Assembly (NCBI GenBank): GCA_013214945.1
Contig: JABSRT010000032.1
Location: forward strand, 1 to 42,574
DNA: 42,574 bases
Origin: Gammaproteobacteria bacterium
GTDB taxonomy: Bacteria > Pseudomonadota > Gammaproteobacteria > Enterobacterales > Psychrobiaceae
Direction of reading: 5' to 3'
Shown here: one piece after another, positions 1 to 8,007 of the stretch
Position numbering within the stretch: the first letter of the stretch is position 1
Layout: each line of letters begins with the position of its first letter
Made by a program: the position numbers and the translations under genes
Notes under the pieces: generated by a model
Told to the model about the DNA's origin: nothing
Databases searched by the model: none
What the model saw: the letters and a program-made list of their open reading frames with translations, nothing else

Positions 1-391
1 GGCTTGCTAATAATTTGCCATCAATTTCACCGAGGCATGGCTCAACTAATACCCGTTGACCAATCCGGTGACTGTCGACATTGTCACCGACGGCGACTAT
101 CATGCCGCAAATATCTGCTCCTTGAATCCGGGGTAGTGTTAATGCATTACCTGCCCAACCTGCATCTATTTCACTACTATCTCCTTTGGAGTACCACGCT
201 ATTCTGGTGTTAATATCGGTATTGTTAACACCGGCGGCAGTAACCCTGATCAGTACTTCGTCAGCATGAGGCTTTGGTACTGGGATGTCGTTACGGTATT
301 GCAGCATTTCAGGGCCACCATGGCCAATCAGTTCAATGCCGATCATCACACTTGGCAGTTCAGTTGAAATATTGCTTAACATAACAGTCAT
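1..391 (-). CDS. Zinc-type medium-chain dehydrogenase, N-terminal part
   Basis: The window edge cuts this gene; about 130 N-terminal residues are visible. They form a GroES-like alcohol dehydrogenase domain: the segment PHADEVLIRVTAAGVNNTD, then GADICGMIVAVGDNV, then GQRVLVEP. These are the standard landmarks of the MDR superfamily (quinone oxidoreductase and alcohol dehydrogenase branches). The usual catalytic Cys after GV is Asn here (GVNNTD), which points to a zinc-independent, quinone-reductase-like enzyme rather than a classical alcohol dehydrogenase. The start ATG shares one base with the stop of the upstream tetR gene (TAATG), so the two are probably translationally coupled, and the TetR protein likely controls this oxidoreductase. 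Substrate cannot be told. Confidence 0.8.
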   Translation of the reverse strand, partial: MTVMLSNISTELPSVMIGIELIGHGGPEMLQYRNDIPVPKPHADEVLIRVTAAGVNNTDINTRIAWYSKGDSSEIDAGWAGNALTLPRIQGADICGMIVAVGDNVDSHRIGQRVLVEPCLGEIDGKLLAS

Positions 392-909
392 TATTGCTCC
401 TTTTCTAACAATTGTAATAGTGTATTTTGGGCTGATGTTACCGCTACGTGACCTAACAGCGGCCATGCACTGGAGACGCCTTCATGCAATACAAAAATAG
501 CACTGGCGAGATCTTCCCTTTGACTTAATAAACCTAAAAGCTGGCGAACTTGTTCTTTATGTTCAGTGACAGCACCAAGAATTAACGGGTCACCGGGAAA
601 GGCGGCAATAGCGTTCATCGACAGACAGCCATGAGGAGCATTTTCTTGCAACCATTGCTCAAGTTTATTAAAAATGTAGTAAGCACTATCAATGCCGTTT
701 ACTGGGGCGTCATTGCGTAAAAAGTCTAGATACCTTTGGTGTCGATATTCCAATGCACCAGCAATCATTGCTGCTTTAGATGGGTAATATTTATAAAGAG
801 TCCGCAAGCTAACATTACAGGCCGTTTTTAACTGCGCCACGTTGGGTTGGGCGAAACCCTGTTTACTGAACGCCTGTTCAAGACTGGCGGATATCTGTGC
901 TTTTAACAT
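391..909 (-). CDS. TetR-family transcriptional regulator
   Basis: A 172-residue protein with an N-terminal TetR helix-turn-helix at about residues 22-45 (VAQLKTACNVSLRTLYKYYP followed by SK), the signature of this family, and a ligand-binding C-terminal domain without recognised specificity. The length is slightly short for TetR proteins (about 190). The ATG at 909 is preceded by GAAGG with a 5-base gap, a good ribosome site. It is the first gene of an operon with the dehydrogenase downstream (TAATG overlap). A perfect 7-bp inverted repeat just upstream is the likely autoregulatory operator. A repressor released by an electrophilic or quinone-like compound would fit the partner enzyme, but that is inference. 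Confidence 0.88.
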   Translation of the reverse strand: MLKAQISASLEQAFSKQGFAQPNVAQLKTACNVSLRTLYKYYPSKAAMIAGALEYRHQRYLDFLRNDAPVNGIDSAYYIFNKLEQWLQENAPHGCLSMNAIAAFPGDPLILGAVTEHKEQVRQLLGLLSQREDLASAIFVLHEGVSSAWPLLGHVAVTSAQNTLLQLLEKEQ

Positions 910-932
910 ATTAACCTTCAGGTAGAATAAGT

Positions 933-952
933 CCTCTACTTGAAGGTAGAGG
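933..952. promoter_or_regulatory. Probable TetR operator (CCTCTAC-N6-GTAGAGG)
   Basis: Perfect inverted repeat with 7-bp arms and a 6-base centre, 24 bases upstream of the tetR start. A TTGACA box on the minus strand (971-966) stands 17 bases from TACCTT (948-943), which falls inside the repeat, so a bound protein would cover the -10 region. A smaller related repeat, ACCT-TC-AGGT, lies at 914-923. Confidence 0.55.
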
Positions 953-1123
953 GATTGTTATACTCTGTCAATAGTTGTGCTAGTTTAATCAATAATAAGG
1001 CAACTGCGCACAACAAGACCTCACCATTAATTCGCTAAAATCTGCTCTTGTGATAGCTGTTTTGAACGACAAGATACTGTGGCAAAATGCTGATAGCTAA
1101 ATAGCAGTTAACGTTTGATTAAT

Positions 1124-1996
1124 TTACCGCCATTGCTTGCTAAGCAGCGCTCTGATCAATTGATAGCGCGCAGGTAATATTCGATGTTTTTTGCTAATAA
1201 GATACACGGTTTCATTAATGGGCGTGGCTAATTTAAAATTGCCGATTAGCGCCAGATTTGCAAATGCGTCGAGTGATGATTTAGGAATAACCGTAAAACC
1301 TAAGCCCAGTGATACGGGCAATAAAATTTGGCTCAGCTGATTGATGTAACCAGATTGAGGGATTGACTCCATACCGACAAATTGGTCCTTAAAATTCAAC
1401 TCTAACACCCCAATAGCGTAATGGTGTCCGTCAGGATGATTAATAAAACCCAATTGCATTAAAGATTGCCAGGTACAGTCGGCTTGCGCTGGCAGTGCTA
1501 AACACAAAGTGTCTTCACCTAGTCGCTCTTGCACCAATTTAGGATCATTAGTTGACTGCGTAATAATGCCGATATCAGCTTGGTTTGTTTTAACCCTTTC
1601 AATAATAGCGGCGTTAGGCGCAGCCTCAACGCTTATCCTAAGCTCACTAAATTCGAGCTGCAACTTAAGTAACTCAGGATATAACTGCATCGCCATTGAA
1701 CCAGAACAAGCCAGTTTACAATCTCCGGCGTTAAGCTCGTCACCGGCTATTGTTTGCTTTAGCGCCAATTCGGCTTGTGATAACTGCAATCCGTACTGCA
1801 ATAAGCTCTCACCAGCACTGGTTAACTCAAACTTTTTACCAAAGCGATTAAGCAGTGCTTTGCCAACCTGATGTTCAAGTTTTTTGATGTGCTGTGTGAC
1901 ACCAGGTTGAGTCATGTTTAATAATTGCGCGGTTTGGGTGAAATGGTTTGTTTTTACCAAACTCATGAAAGTGCGTAAAAAAACTGGATTTATCAT
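1124..1996 (-). CDS. LysR-family transcriptional regulator
   Basis: 290 residues with the LysR winged helix at the N-terminus (residues about 1-60: FLRTFMSLVKTNHFTQTAQLL, MTQPGVTQHIKKLEHQVG) and a periplasmic-binding-protein-like effector domain after about residue 90. Length is normal for the family. No divergent target gene sits next to it: the upstream neighbour runs in the same direction, so its target cannot be inferred from position. No strong Shine-Dalgarno precedes the ATG. Target and effector unknown. Confidence 0.9.
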   Translation of the reverse strand: MINPVFLRTFMSLVKTNHFTQTAQLLNMTQPGVTQHIKKLEHQVGKALLNRFGKKFELTSAGESLLQYGLQLSQAELALKQTIAGDELNAGDCKLACSGSMAMQLYPELLKLQLEFSELRISVEAAPNAAIIERVKTNQADIGIITQSTNDPKLVQERLGEDTLCLALPAQADCTWQSLMQLGFINHPDGHHYAIGVLELNFKDQFVGMESIPQSGYINQLSQILLPVSLGLGFTVIPKSSLDAFANLALIGNFKLATPINETVYLISKKHRILPARYQLIRALLSKQWR

Positions 1997-2152
1997 AAAT
2001 AAAAGTTATCAGAGTGCTTCATATTGATAACTTATCATTGATTGTTGCACATTGGTATATGCAGATCTTTTGATCTGACCATAATTGAACTGACAATAAT
2101 GCACTTAACTCTCGTCATGCCCGGGTAAAATTACAGTGCTGATATTAGCGGC

Positions 2153-2659
2153 TTAAAAGTTAAATTTAGCAGCAAACTGGTGCCGTGCTAATGAACTGCA
2201 AACAGCGCCAAGACGCATAACCGCATCAATTTGTTGATCGCTTTGATTTGAAGTTTTAAGGCTGTCAATATGCGATCGTAAGCAAATGTGGCCACCATTC
2301 ATTAATGACACGACGACACACGCATAGTGATATGCCAGTTCGTTGTCGATATTAAGTTGCGACAAAGGTCTGAAGTTTAGCTCTGTTAAACTCCCCCCAG
2401 CTCGAACATCGACAAACTGGCGCGACAAGAAGTATGGATTGGTCACACCCATGCGTGAGATAGCCAATTGAATCGCGCGTAATTGCCGGTCATTTGGCGC
2501 GCTTACACTTTGCGCCACCAACTCGACCACATATTCGCTTTGTGAGTTAAGTGCTGCAGCCCAAGCACAATAGATAAGGCTTTCATTATCCAAACCATGG
2601 CTTGTTGTAAGTAGCGAAACGAGCAGGTCTTTTTGATCGACAATAACATCAGATGTCAT
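2153..2659 (-). CDS. AhpD-like protein lacking the first CxxC cysteine
   Basis: 168 residues resembling AhpD/carboxymuconolactone decarboxylase-type alkylhydroperoxidases over the whole length: an N-terminal all-helical domain, the MGVTNPYFLSRQF segment that matches the AhpD MGMNN.FYRGR.F region, and the active-site helix NGGHICLRSH. In AhpD this helix reads NGCxxCxxxH. Here the second Cys and the His are kept but the first Cys is Gly, read directly in the DNA (GGT GGC CAC ATT TGC). The enzyme therefore cannot use the usual vicinal dithiol. The start is the ATG at 2659, which has AAGGA at good spacing; a TTG start at 2686 is possible but has no ribosome site. It is divergent from a TetR gene and probably repressed by it through the two operators between them. 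Confidence 0.75.
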   Translation of the reverse strand: MTSDVIVDQKDLLVSLLTTSHGLDNESLIYCAWAAALNSQSEYVVELVAQSVSAPNDRQLRAIQLAISRMGVTNPYFLSRQFVDVRAGGSLTELNFRPLSQLNIDNELAYHYACVVVSLMNGGHICLRSHIDSLKTSNQSDQQIDAVMRLGAVCSSLARHQFAAKFNF

Positions 2660-2690
2660 GATTTTATTCCTTAATTTTTTTATCAATTAT

Positions 2691-2734
2691 GTAATAATAC
2701 GAATTACACAAGTCGGTGTAATTCATGTTATTAC
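2691..2734. promoter_or_regulatory. Operator 1: 44-bp interrupted palindrome
   Basis: Arms GTAATAA (2691-2697) and GAATTACAC (2701-2709) are mirrored by GTGTAATTC (2716-2724) and TTATTAC (2728-2734). The core TTACAC-N6-GTGTAA is shared with operator 2. It lies in the divergent region between the ahpD-like gene and tetR, so it is a likely TetR-family binding site controlling both. Confidence 0.7.
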
Positions 2735-2759
2735 TTTTTTATTAATATTTGCAAGGTAT

Positions 2760-2781
2760 TTTTACACCAAGTTGTGTAAAA
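2760..2781. promoter_or_regulatory. Operator 2: TTTTACAC-N6-GTGTAAAA
   Basis: Perfect 8-bp inverted repeat with a 6-base centre and the same TTACAC-N6-GTGTAA core as operator 1. The two centres are 58 bp apart. It overlaps the ATG at 2781, which supports the later ATG at 2820 as the real tetR start. Confidence 0.7.
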
Positions 2782-2819
2782 TGATGATTCAATCACGCCA
2801 CCGCACTGGAATTTTAAAC

Positions 2820-3371
2820 ATGAGCAAACGAGAAAGTCTAATCACTGGTTTTTTAGAGTTAGCCGCTCAGCGCGGCATCGCGGCGGCTGGCGTCGACACT
2901 ATCGCCGCTCATACCGGAGTATCGAAGAAGACTATTTATAACAACTTCGGCAGTAAGGAAGCCTTGGCGATTGAATCACTGGTTAAGTTTAGCAAAGATG
3001 TTCAAAGTGTTTGGGCCAGTGAGTGGCAGACGATTACCAATAGAAATGACCTATTACTTGCCCGCTTTACAGAGTTAGAAAACTTGATTAAATCAGGTGG
3101 CTTCTATGGTTGTATCTTCATTAATACCGCAAAAGAATACCCTGATCACCATCATCAACTCCATGTGATTGCCACAGCGCACAAGCAGGCATCATTAGCC
3201 GAAACGAGCAAACGTTTAGCGATGCTACAGCTTGATGGCAGTAGCACTGCAGTTCATATCGAGTTGCTTTATGAAGGGCTGATATCAAAACTATTGGTCG
3301 AGCAAGATTTAAGCTTAGTCGCTCAAACCAAACAGATAATTATTAGTATATTAGCTGATAAATCTTTGTGA
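2820..3371 (+). CDS. TetR-family regulator divergent from AhpD-like gene
   Basis: 183 residues from the ATG at 2820 (MSKRESLITGFLELAAQRG). The TetR helix-turn-helix is clear (IAAHTGVSKKTIYNNFGSKE). The C-terminal domain holds the GFYGCIFINTAKEYPD segment common to one TetR subgroup. An earlier in-frame ATG at 2781 lies inside operator 2, so the later start is preferred, although neither has a strong ribosome site. The gene is divergent from the AhpD-like gene, a common layout for a local repressor that controls both genes. Its inducer is unknown; an oxidised or electrophilic compound is a guess from the partner. Confidence 0.88.
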   Translation: MSKRESLITGFLELAAQRGIAAAGVDTIAAHTGVSKKTIYNNFGSKEALAIESLVKFSKDVQSVWASEWQTITNRNDLLLARFTELENLIKSGGFYGCIFINTAKEYPDHHHQLHVIATAHKQASLAETSKRLAMLQLDGSSTAVHIELLYEGLISKLLVEQDLSLVAQTKQIIISILADKSL

Positions 3372-3435
3372 ATGGAATTGAGCCAGCCGTTCGATATGAT
3401 GCTCAATTGCTGGCTGGTACACGTTCATCCGCAAG

Positions 3436-4362
3436 TCACTTTAGCGCGACCAGTTGTTTAATGTGCTCTGGTGATATGCCGCAACATCCCCCGACAATTG
3501 AGGCCCCAGCATCAATCCAAGTCGCTGCCAGTTCACGGTATTTTTGTGGTGTATTATCGGCTCTAATTGCACAAACCCCATTGTTCGCTTGGTGATCATC
3601 ATCAATGACCGCAAAGCTGTTGGCATAGACGCCTAATTGAACGTTGTTTGCCAGCCCTTGTGCTTCGATTGCTCTTTTTGCTGATAACAGCGCCGCGGTC
3701 ATTACTTCTGGACGGCTGCAGTTAAATAATATCGCGGTCACATTTTGGCCCGCGATTTCACTTACTGCACTATAAACAGACTCGCCTGAGCGCAGCGTGG
3801 GTTCGATTTCAACTTGATCTGTCACTGTAAATGCAATCCAGCTCGGCTTGTTAGTGCCTGCCGTGCAGGCTTTTATCATTGCCGCTTCTGCAATTGACGA
3901 TATGGTTTCGGCTAACCAAAAGTCGACCTCTGTTGCTTGATTATTTATCATCACTTCAACTAAAGGTTTAGCTTGGCTTACCGCAAACAAGTCGGGACGA
4001 TATGAACCTAATACAGGAGGAATACAGCCAGCCACTAATACGCCAGTACTTTTACCAGAACTTTTAACCGAGCTTTCATCGGCGCATTGGCGTGCTAATT
4101 GCGCTGCTCGTTTAATTAACTGTGCGCCGTGGGCGTTAAAACATTGCTCACCTAAATGAAAAGGCACTATCGCGTAAGTATTAGTGGTAATTATCTCAGC
4201 GCCAGCGGCTATAAAATTGCGGTGGGCCTCGCTAACAAAGTGTGGCGCTTGTATTAACGCTAGAGCCGACCATTGCGGTTGCTGAAAAGGCGCGCCCATC
4301 CGTTCTAGCTCACGCCCCATGCCGCCATCAAGAATGACGGGTAATTTAAACTGCATTTTCAT
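3436..4362 (-). CDS. mmuM: Homocysteine S-methyltransferase family protein
   Basis: 308 residues forming a single homocysteine-binding TIM barrel. The three zinc-ligand cysteines of the family are present: Cys215 in FNCSRPE and Cys293-Cys294 in GGCCGI near the C-terminus. The N-terminal ILDGGMGRELE and TTNTYAIVPFHL segments are also typical. The family moves a methyl group from S-methylmethionine or S-adenosylmethionine to homocysteine, making methionine in the cytoplasm. It is convergent with the tetR gene before it and separate from other genes. Assignment to MmuM rather than a sister group is by length and the lack of a cobalamin domain; the exact methyl donor is not shown by the sequence. 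Confidence 0.82.
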   Translation of the reverse strand: MKMQFKLPVILDGGMGRELERMGAPFQQPQWSALALIQAPHFVSEAHRNFIAAGAEIITTNTYAIVPFHLGEQCFNAHGAQLIKRAAQLARQCADESSVKSSGKSTGVLVAGCIPPVLGSYRPDLFAVSQAKPLVEVMINNQATEVDFWLAETISSIAEAAMIKACTAGTNKPSWIAFTVTDQVEIEPTLRSGESVYSAVSEIAGQNVTAILFNCSRPEVMTAALLSAKRAIEAQGLANNVQLGVYANSFAVIDDDHQANNGVCAIRADNTPQKYRELAATWIDAGASIVGGCCGISPEHIKQLVALK

Positions 4363-4718
4363 CTTTATATTTCAATCTACTATTTATTGGGGCCAGATTA
4401 ACCGCAAGATATTGGTGAAGCAACCACTACAATGATTATATTTCTCTTCTAATATACCGATTGATTATTTTGTGACTAAAACCAGACCTGCTGTTTTTCG
4501 GCCAGCCTAGCTCCCCAGTGTAATTTGTCCGAATTTAGCTTGGTTTCGATGTTATCTCTTGGTTTTATCGCTCCTAATGTGGTTATTTATTACTCAGCTC
4601 GCAAATATAATGGTTATCGCTCGACACCACAGCACAAACTCTTTATAGTGCCGCTTTTTCGTTGTTCACATTAACTGCTGCCATTGGCTGAAATTGCCAG
4701 GCAACTAGGAATAATTCT
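4363..4718. other. Intergenic region without a clear gene
   Basis: 356 bases between divergent mmuM and ybiT. I see no RNA gene or long inverted repeat. An open frame of 41 codons starts with an ATG at about 4549 but has no ribosome site. The stretch probably holds the two divergent promoters. Confidence 0.4.
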
Positions 4719-6323
4719 TTGATATCTACCGCAAACATCACCATGCAATTTGGCGCTGAGCCATTATTTGAAAACATCTCTGCTCAATTTGGCCACGGTA
4801 ACCGTTATGGTCTAATTGGCGCCAATGGCTGTGGTAAGTCAACGTTTATGAAAATATTGACCGGTGCCCTCACCCCAACCTCTGGCAATGTCTCGATTAC
4901 GCCTGGTTTTAAGGTTGGTACCTTGAGTCAAGACCAATTTGCGTTTGAAGAATTTAGCGTCGTTGATACCGTCATTATGGGTGATGTTGCGCTGTGGAAA
5001 ATCAAAGAAGAACGTGACCGCATTTATGCCATGGCTGACATGTCTGAAGAAGACGGCATGCGAGTTGCTGAGTTAGAAAGCGAATTCGCCGAAATGGACG
5101 GTTACACCGCGGAAAGCCGCGCTGGTGACATTTTAATTGAAGCGGGTATCGATGAAGAATATCACTTTGGTTTAATGAAGCAAGTTGCTCCGGGCTGGAA
5201 AGTGCGAGTATTATTAGCACAAGCTTTATTTGCTAACCCAGAAATTTTGCTGCTTGACGAACCAACCAATAACTTGGACATTCACACCATTAACTGGCTA
5301 GCCGGAGTGTTGAACCAACGCAAAGCGACCATGATAATTATTTCGCATGACCGTCACTTTTTAAACTCGGTTTGTACTCACATGGCCGACATGGATTATG
5401 GCGAGCTACGCGTTTATCCGGGCAACTACGAGTATTTCCTTGAAGCATCAAGCTTAATCAGAGAACAGTTACTGGCAGAAAACACCAAGAAAAGTGAAGA
5501 AATTGACGAGCTGCAAGCTTTCGTTAATCGTTTCGGTGCCAATGCTTCTAAAGCGAAACAAGCGAGTTCTCGCGCTAAGAAAATGGATAAAATCAAACTT
5601 GATGAGGTTAAAGCATCAAGCCGGATGTCACCATCACTTAGCTTTAAAGCGTCTAAAACTTTGCATCGCCAAGCATTAGTCTTGGAAGAGCTAAGCCATG
5701 GTTTTGACGGTGATAGCTTATTCAAAGATGGTAACCTTATTTTAGAAGCCGGTGCTAAATTGGCTATTATCGGCGAAAATGGTGTGGGTAAAACTACCTT
5801 CATCCGTTGTTTAGTCGACGAAATAGCGGCTAATAAAGGTGTTGTAAAGTGGTCTGAAAATGCCAGTATTGGTTACTGCCCGCAAGATAGCAGCAAAGAT
5901 TTTGATAACGATATGACAATTTTTGATTGGATGTCATTATGGCGTACCCCTAAGCACAATGATTTGATCGTGCGAGGTCTGTTAGGCCGATTGTTATTCA
6001 CCGCTGACGATACCAATAAAAAAGTAGCAAGCTGTTCGGGTGGTGAAAAGAACCGCTTGTTGTTTGGCAAGTTAATGATGCAAGATATCAATGTCTTAAT
6101 CATGGATGAGCCGACCAACCACATGGACATGGAAGCAATTGAAGCATTAAATAACGCCCTTAAAGATTACGATGGTACTTTGATCTTTGTTAGCCATGAC
6201 CGTGAATTCGTGTCGTCATTAGCAACCGGTATTATCGAGATAAAAGAGCAAGAAGTGATTCATTTCAAAGGTTCTTACGATGAGTATTTAGCAAGTCGTG
6301 AAATGGCCTTGCAAGTAGCTTAG
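4719..6323 (+). CDS. ybiT: ABC-F ATPase YbiT
   Basis: 534 residues, two ABC ATPase domains joined by a charged linker and no membrane segment, so an ABC-F protein acting on the ribosome rather than a transporter. Walker A motifs are GANGCGKST and GENGVGKTT; Walker B motifs are LLLDEPTNN and LIMDEPTNH; the second signature is SGGEKNR, whereas the first has the degenerate APGWKVR form that YbiT has. Sequence, length and landmarks match E. coli YbiT closely throughout. The start codon is TTG at 4719, with AGGA 8 bases upstream. The gene is monocistronic, closed by a strong terminator. ABC-F proteins bind the E site and modulate elongation; the precise role of YbiT is little known. Confidence 0.93.
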   Translation: MISTANITMQFGAEPLFENISAQFGHGNRYGLIGANGCGKSTFMKILTGALTPTSGNVSITPGFKVGTLSQDQFAFEEFSVVDTVIMGDVALWKIKEERDRIYAMADMSEEDGMRVAELESEFAEMDGYTAESRAGDILIEAGIDEEYHFGLMKQVAPGWKVRVLLAQALFANPEILLLDEPTNNLDIHTINWLAGVLNQRKATMIIISHDRHFLNSVCTHMADMDYGELRVYPGNYEYFLEASSLIREQLLAENTKKSEEIDELQAFVNRFGANASKAKQASSRAKKMDKIKLDEVKASSRMSPSLSFKASKTLHRQALVLEELSHGFDGDSLFKDGNLILEAGAKLAIIGENGVGKTTFIRCLVDEIAANKGVVKWSENASIGYCPQDSSKDFDNDMTIFDWMSLWRTPKHNDLIVRGLLGRLLFTADDTNKKVASCSGGEKNRLLFGKLMMQDINVLIMDEPTNHMDMEAIEALNNALKDYDGTLIFVSHDREFVSSLATGIIEIKEQEVIHFKGSYDEYLASREMALQVA

Positions 6324-6376
6324 CCATTACCAATAAGCCCCTCAACATCGCAACAGCGTTAAGTTGAGAAGGTCTT

Positions 6377-6405
6377 AAGGCTCTCTTTTTAAGAGGGCCT
6401 TTTTT
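6377..6405 (+). terminator. Rho-independent terminator of ybiT
   Basis: Stem GGCTCTCTT / AAGAGGGCC (9 pairs, one G-T) with a TTT loop, preceded by AA and followed by a run of six T. The site is 55 bases after the ybiT stop. Confidence 0.88.
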
Positions 6406-6710
6406 AGCACTGTACTTTCCCTGCCCTAATACTAGTTTGTACCGATTAGCCATACCATTGATTATGCATCGGATGGCGCTAGCCGTCTTACCTCTCAGCC
6501 GTTTTGGTTAAAACCAACCCAATTCCCGTATGTTTTTAATACTATAATGCTAGTAAAGGTATATTAATTAATCTAGTATTATTAGATAACCTGAGTACCG
6601 GATAAGCAAAGAACTCAGGTTCGATATGATTATGCCCGTGGAAATGAAAATTTGTTTTCGTATGCTGTGTTAACTTATTCATGTAATCAATTCACTGTTA
6701 CAGGTTGTCT
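6406..6710. other. Intergenic region with a 9-bp inverted repeat
   Basis: Between the ybiT terminator and the EAL-HDOD gene. AACCTGAGT (6588-6596) is mirrored by ACTCAGGTT (6613-6621) about 90 bases upstream of the start codon, with a 16-base spacer. This could be a regulator site or a leader hairpin. Nothing else is recognised here. Confidence 0.45.
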
Positions 6711-7958
6711 ATGTTTGTTTATATTGCACGACAAGCTATTTTGAATCGGCGTCAACAAGTCATGGCGTACGAGTTGTTTTTTCGGGACGGCCCTGAAAAT
6801 TTATTCCCGAGTGATATCGACCCTCACGAAGCGACCTCAAAACTGATTGGCCGTACTCATTTTACCAAAGGAATTCGTCCTATTACGTCAGGTAAACGGG
6901 CGTTGATTAATTTTTCGCAAGAGTCTTTACTCAAACGACTGCCATTGCTGTTACCACCCGAAGACATTCTGATTGAAATCCTCGAAACAGTGCACCCGAC
7001 CAATTCTGTTTATGCCGCCTGCGTCGAACTTTACCGTGCTGGGTATAAACTGGCCTTAGATGATTTTGTTTATCAACCGCAATGGCAGCGGTTTTTTAAA
7101 CTAATTTCCATTATAAAATTTGATATTTTGGCTACACCACTCGATACCATTGCCCCACTCGTCATCCAACTGCGTAACAACAGTAATATTAAATTACTGG
7201 CTGAAAAAGTAGAAACACGAGCGCAATACCACCAGGCGATGGAGTTAGGTTTTCACCTATTTCAAGGCTACTATTTTTGCCAGCCCGAGATGCAGCGGTC
7301 CAAAGCCGTTGAATCGAGTGAACGATTAATGTTCTTATTATACAAGGAAACGTTGAACAGCCAGCTTGATTACCAAGCGATTAGCGATATTTTACAGATG
7401 GATTCGAGTCTAACGTATAAGTTGTTGTGCTTTATCAATTCCGGATGTTTCCCATTAAAACAGCATATTACCAGCGTAAAACAAGCACTAACATACTTAG
7501 GGGAGACTCAAATTCGCCGATTAATGTCGATGTTTATTACTGCGATATTAGCCAATGACAAGCCTGCTGAATTAATCAAGATGAGCATGATTCGGGCTAA
7601 GTTTTGCGAGTTAGTGATTAAAAAAGTCGCGCCAGCACTCGCCGAGAGTGCGTTTTTAACCGGGATGTTCTCTTTGCTTGATTCAATTATTGACTTGCCG
7701 ATGGTGCAAGTATTGGAGCGGGTTCCGGTGCCCGATGAAATTATTGAAACATTGCTCGATGATCAAGACATTTCGCAAACACCAATAAGTATGGCATTAC
7801 GTGCCAATAAGTTACTAGAGTCTGGCAGTTGGCATTTAACCGAACGCGAGGCACATAAATTACGGATTAGTTTTAAAGTGCTCAGTCAATTTTACCAAGA
7901 AGCCATTGTGTGGTCAGAGTTTCTCGGTCAAGCTGACACTGAATATTCGGTCAAATAA
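6711..7958 (+). CDS. EAL-HDOD signalling protein (YuxH type)
   Basis: 415 residues: an EAL domain at about 1-200 followed by an HDOD domain at about 200-400, the architecture of the YuxH/CdgJ family. The EAL domain keeps the LALDDF, AEKVET and FQGYYF landmarks, but the first motif reads YELFFR instead of EALxR, and the metal-ligand set looks incomplete, so phosphodiesterase activity on c-di-GMP is doubtful. Members of this family in Vibrio and Shewanella act in motility and biofilm control. The ATG at 6711 is chosen over the TTG at 6705 because AGG stands 6 bases before it. It is a single-gene unit, convergent with sbmA. Confidence 0.85.
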   Translation: MFVYIARQAILNRRQQVMAYELFFRDGPENLFPSDIDPHEATSKLIGRTHFTKGIRPITSGKRALINFSQESLLKRLPLLLPPEDILIEILETVHPTNSVYAACVELYRAGYKLALDDFVYQPQWQRFFKLISIIKFDILATPLDTIAPLVIQLRNNSNIKLLAEKVETRAQYHQAMELGFHLFQGYYFCQPEMQRSKAVESSERLMFLLYKETLNSQLDYQAISDILQMDSSLTYKLLCFINSGCFPLKQHITSVKQALTYLGETQIRRLMSMFITAILANDKPAELIKMSMIRAKFCELVIKKVAPALAESAFLTGMFSLLDSIIDLPMVQVLERVPVPDEIIETLLDDQDISQTPISMALRANKLLESGSWHLTEREAHKLRISFKVLSQFYQEAIVWSEFLGQADTEYSVK

Positions 7959-8007
7959 ATACCAAGCTAAGCCTACCATTGTCGATAGGCTTAGCTGATT
8001 TAACCTC

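Noticed and set aside
4-213. Plus-strand frame at the window start
   Set aside because: It is the shadow of the minus-strand dehydrogenase, whose translation shows clear MDR motifs.
2660-2686. TTG start for the AhpD-like gene
   Set aside because: It has no ribosome site, while the ATG at 2659 has AAGGA at correct spacing.
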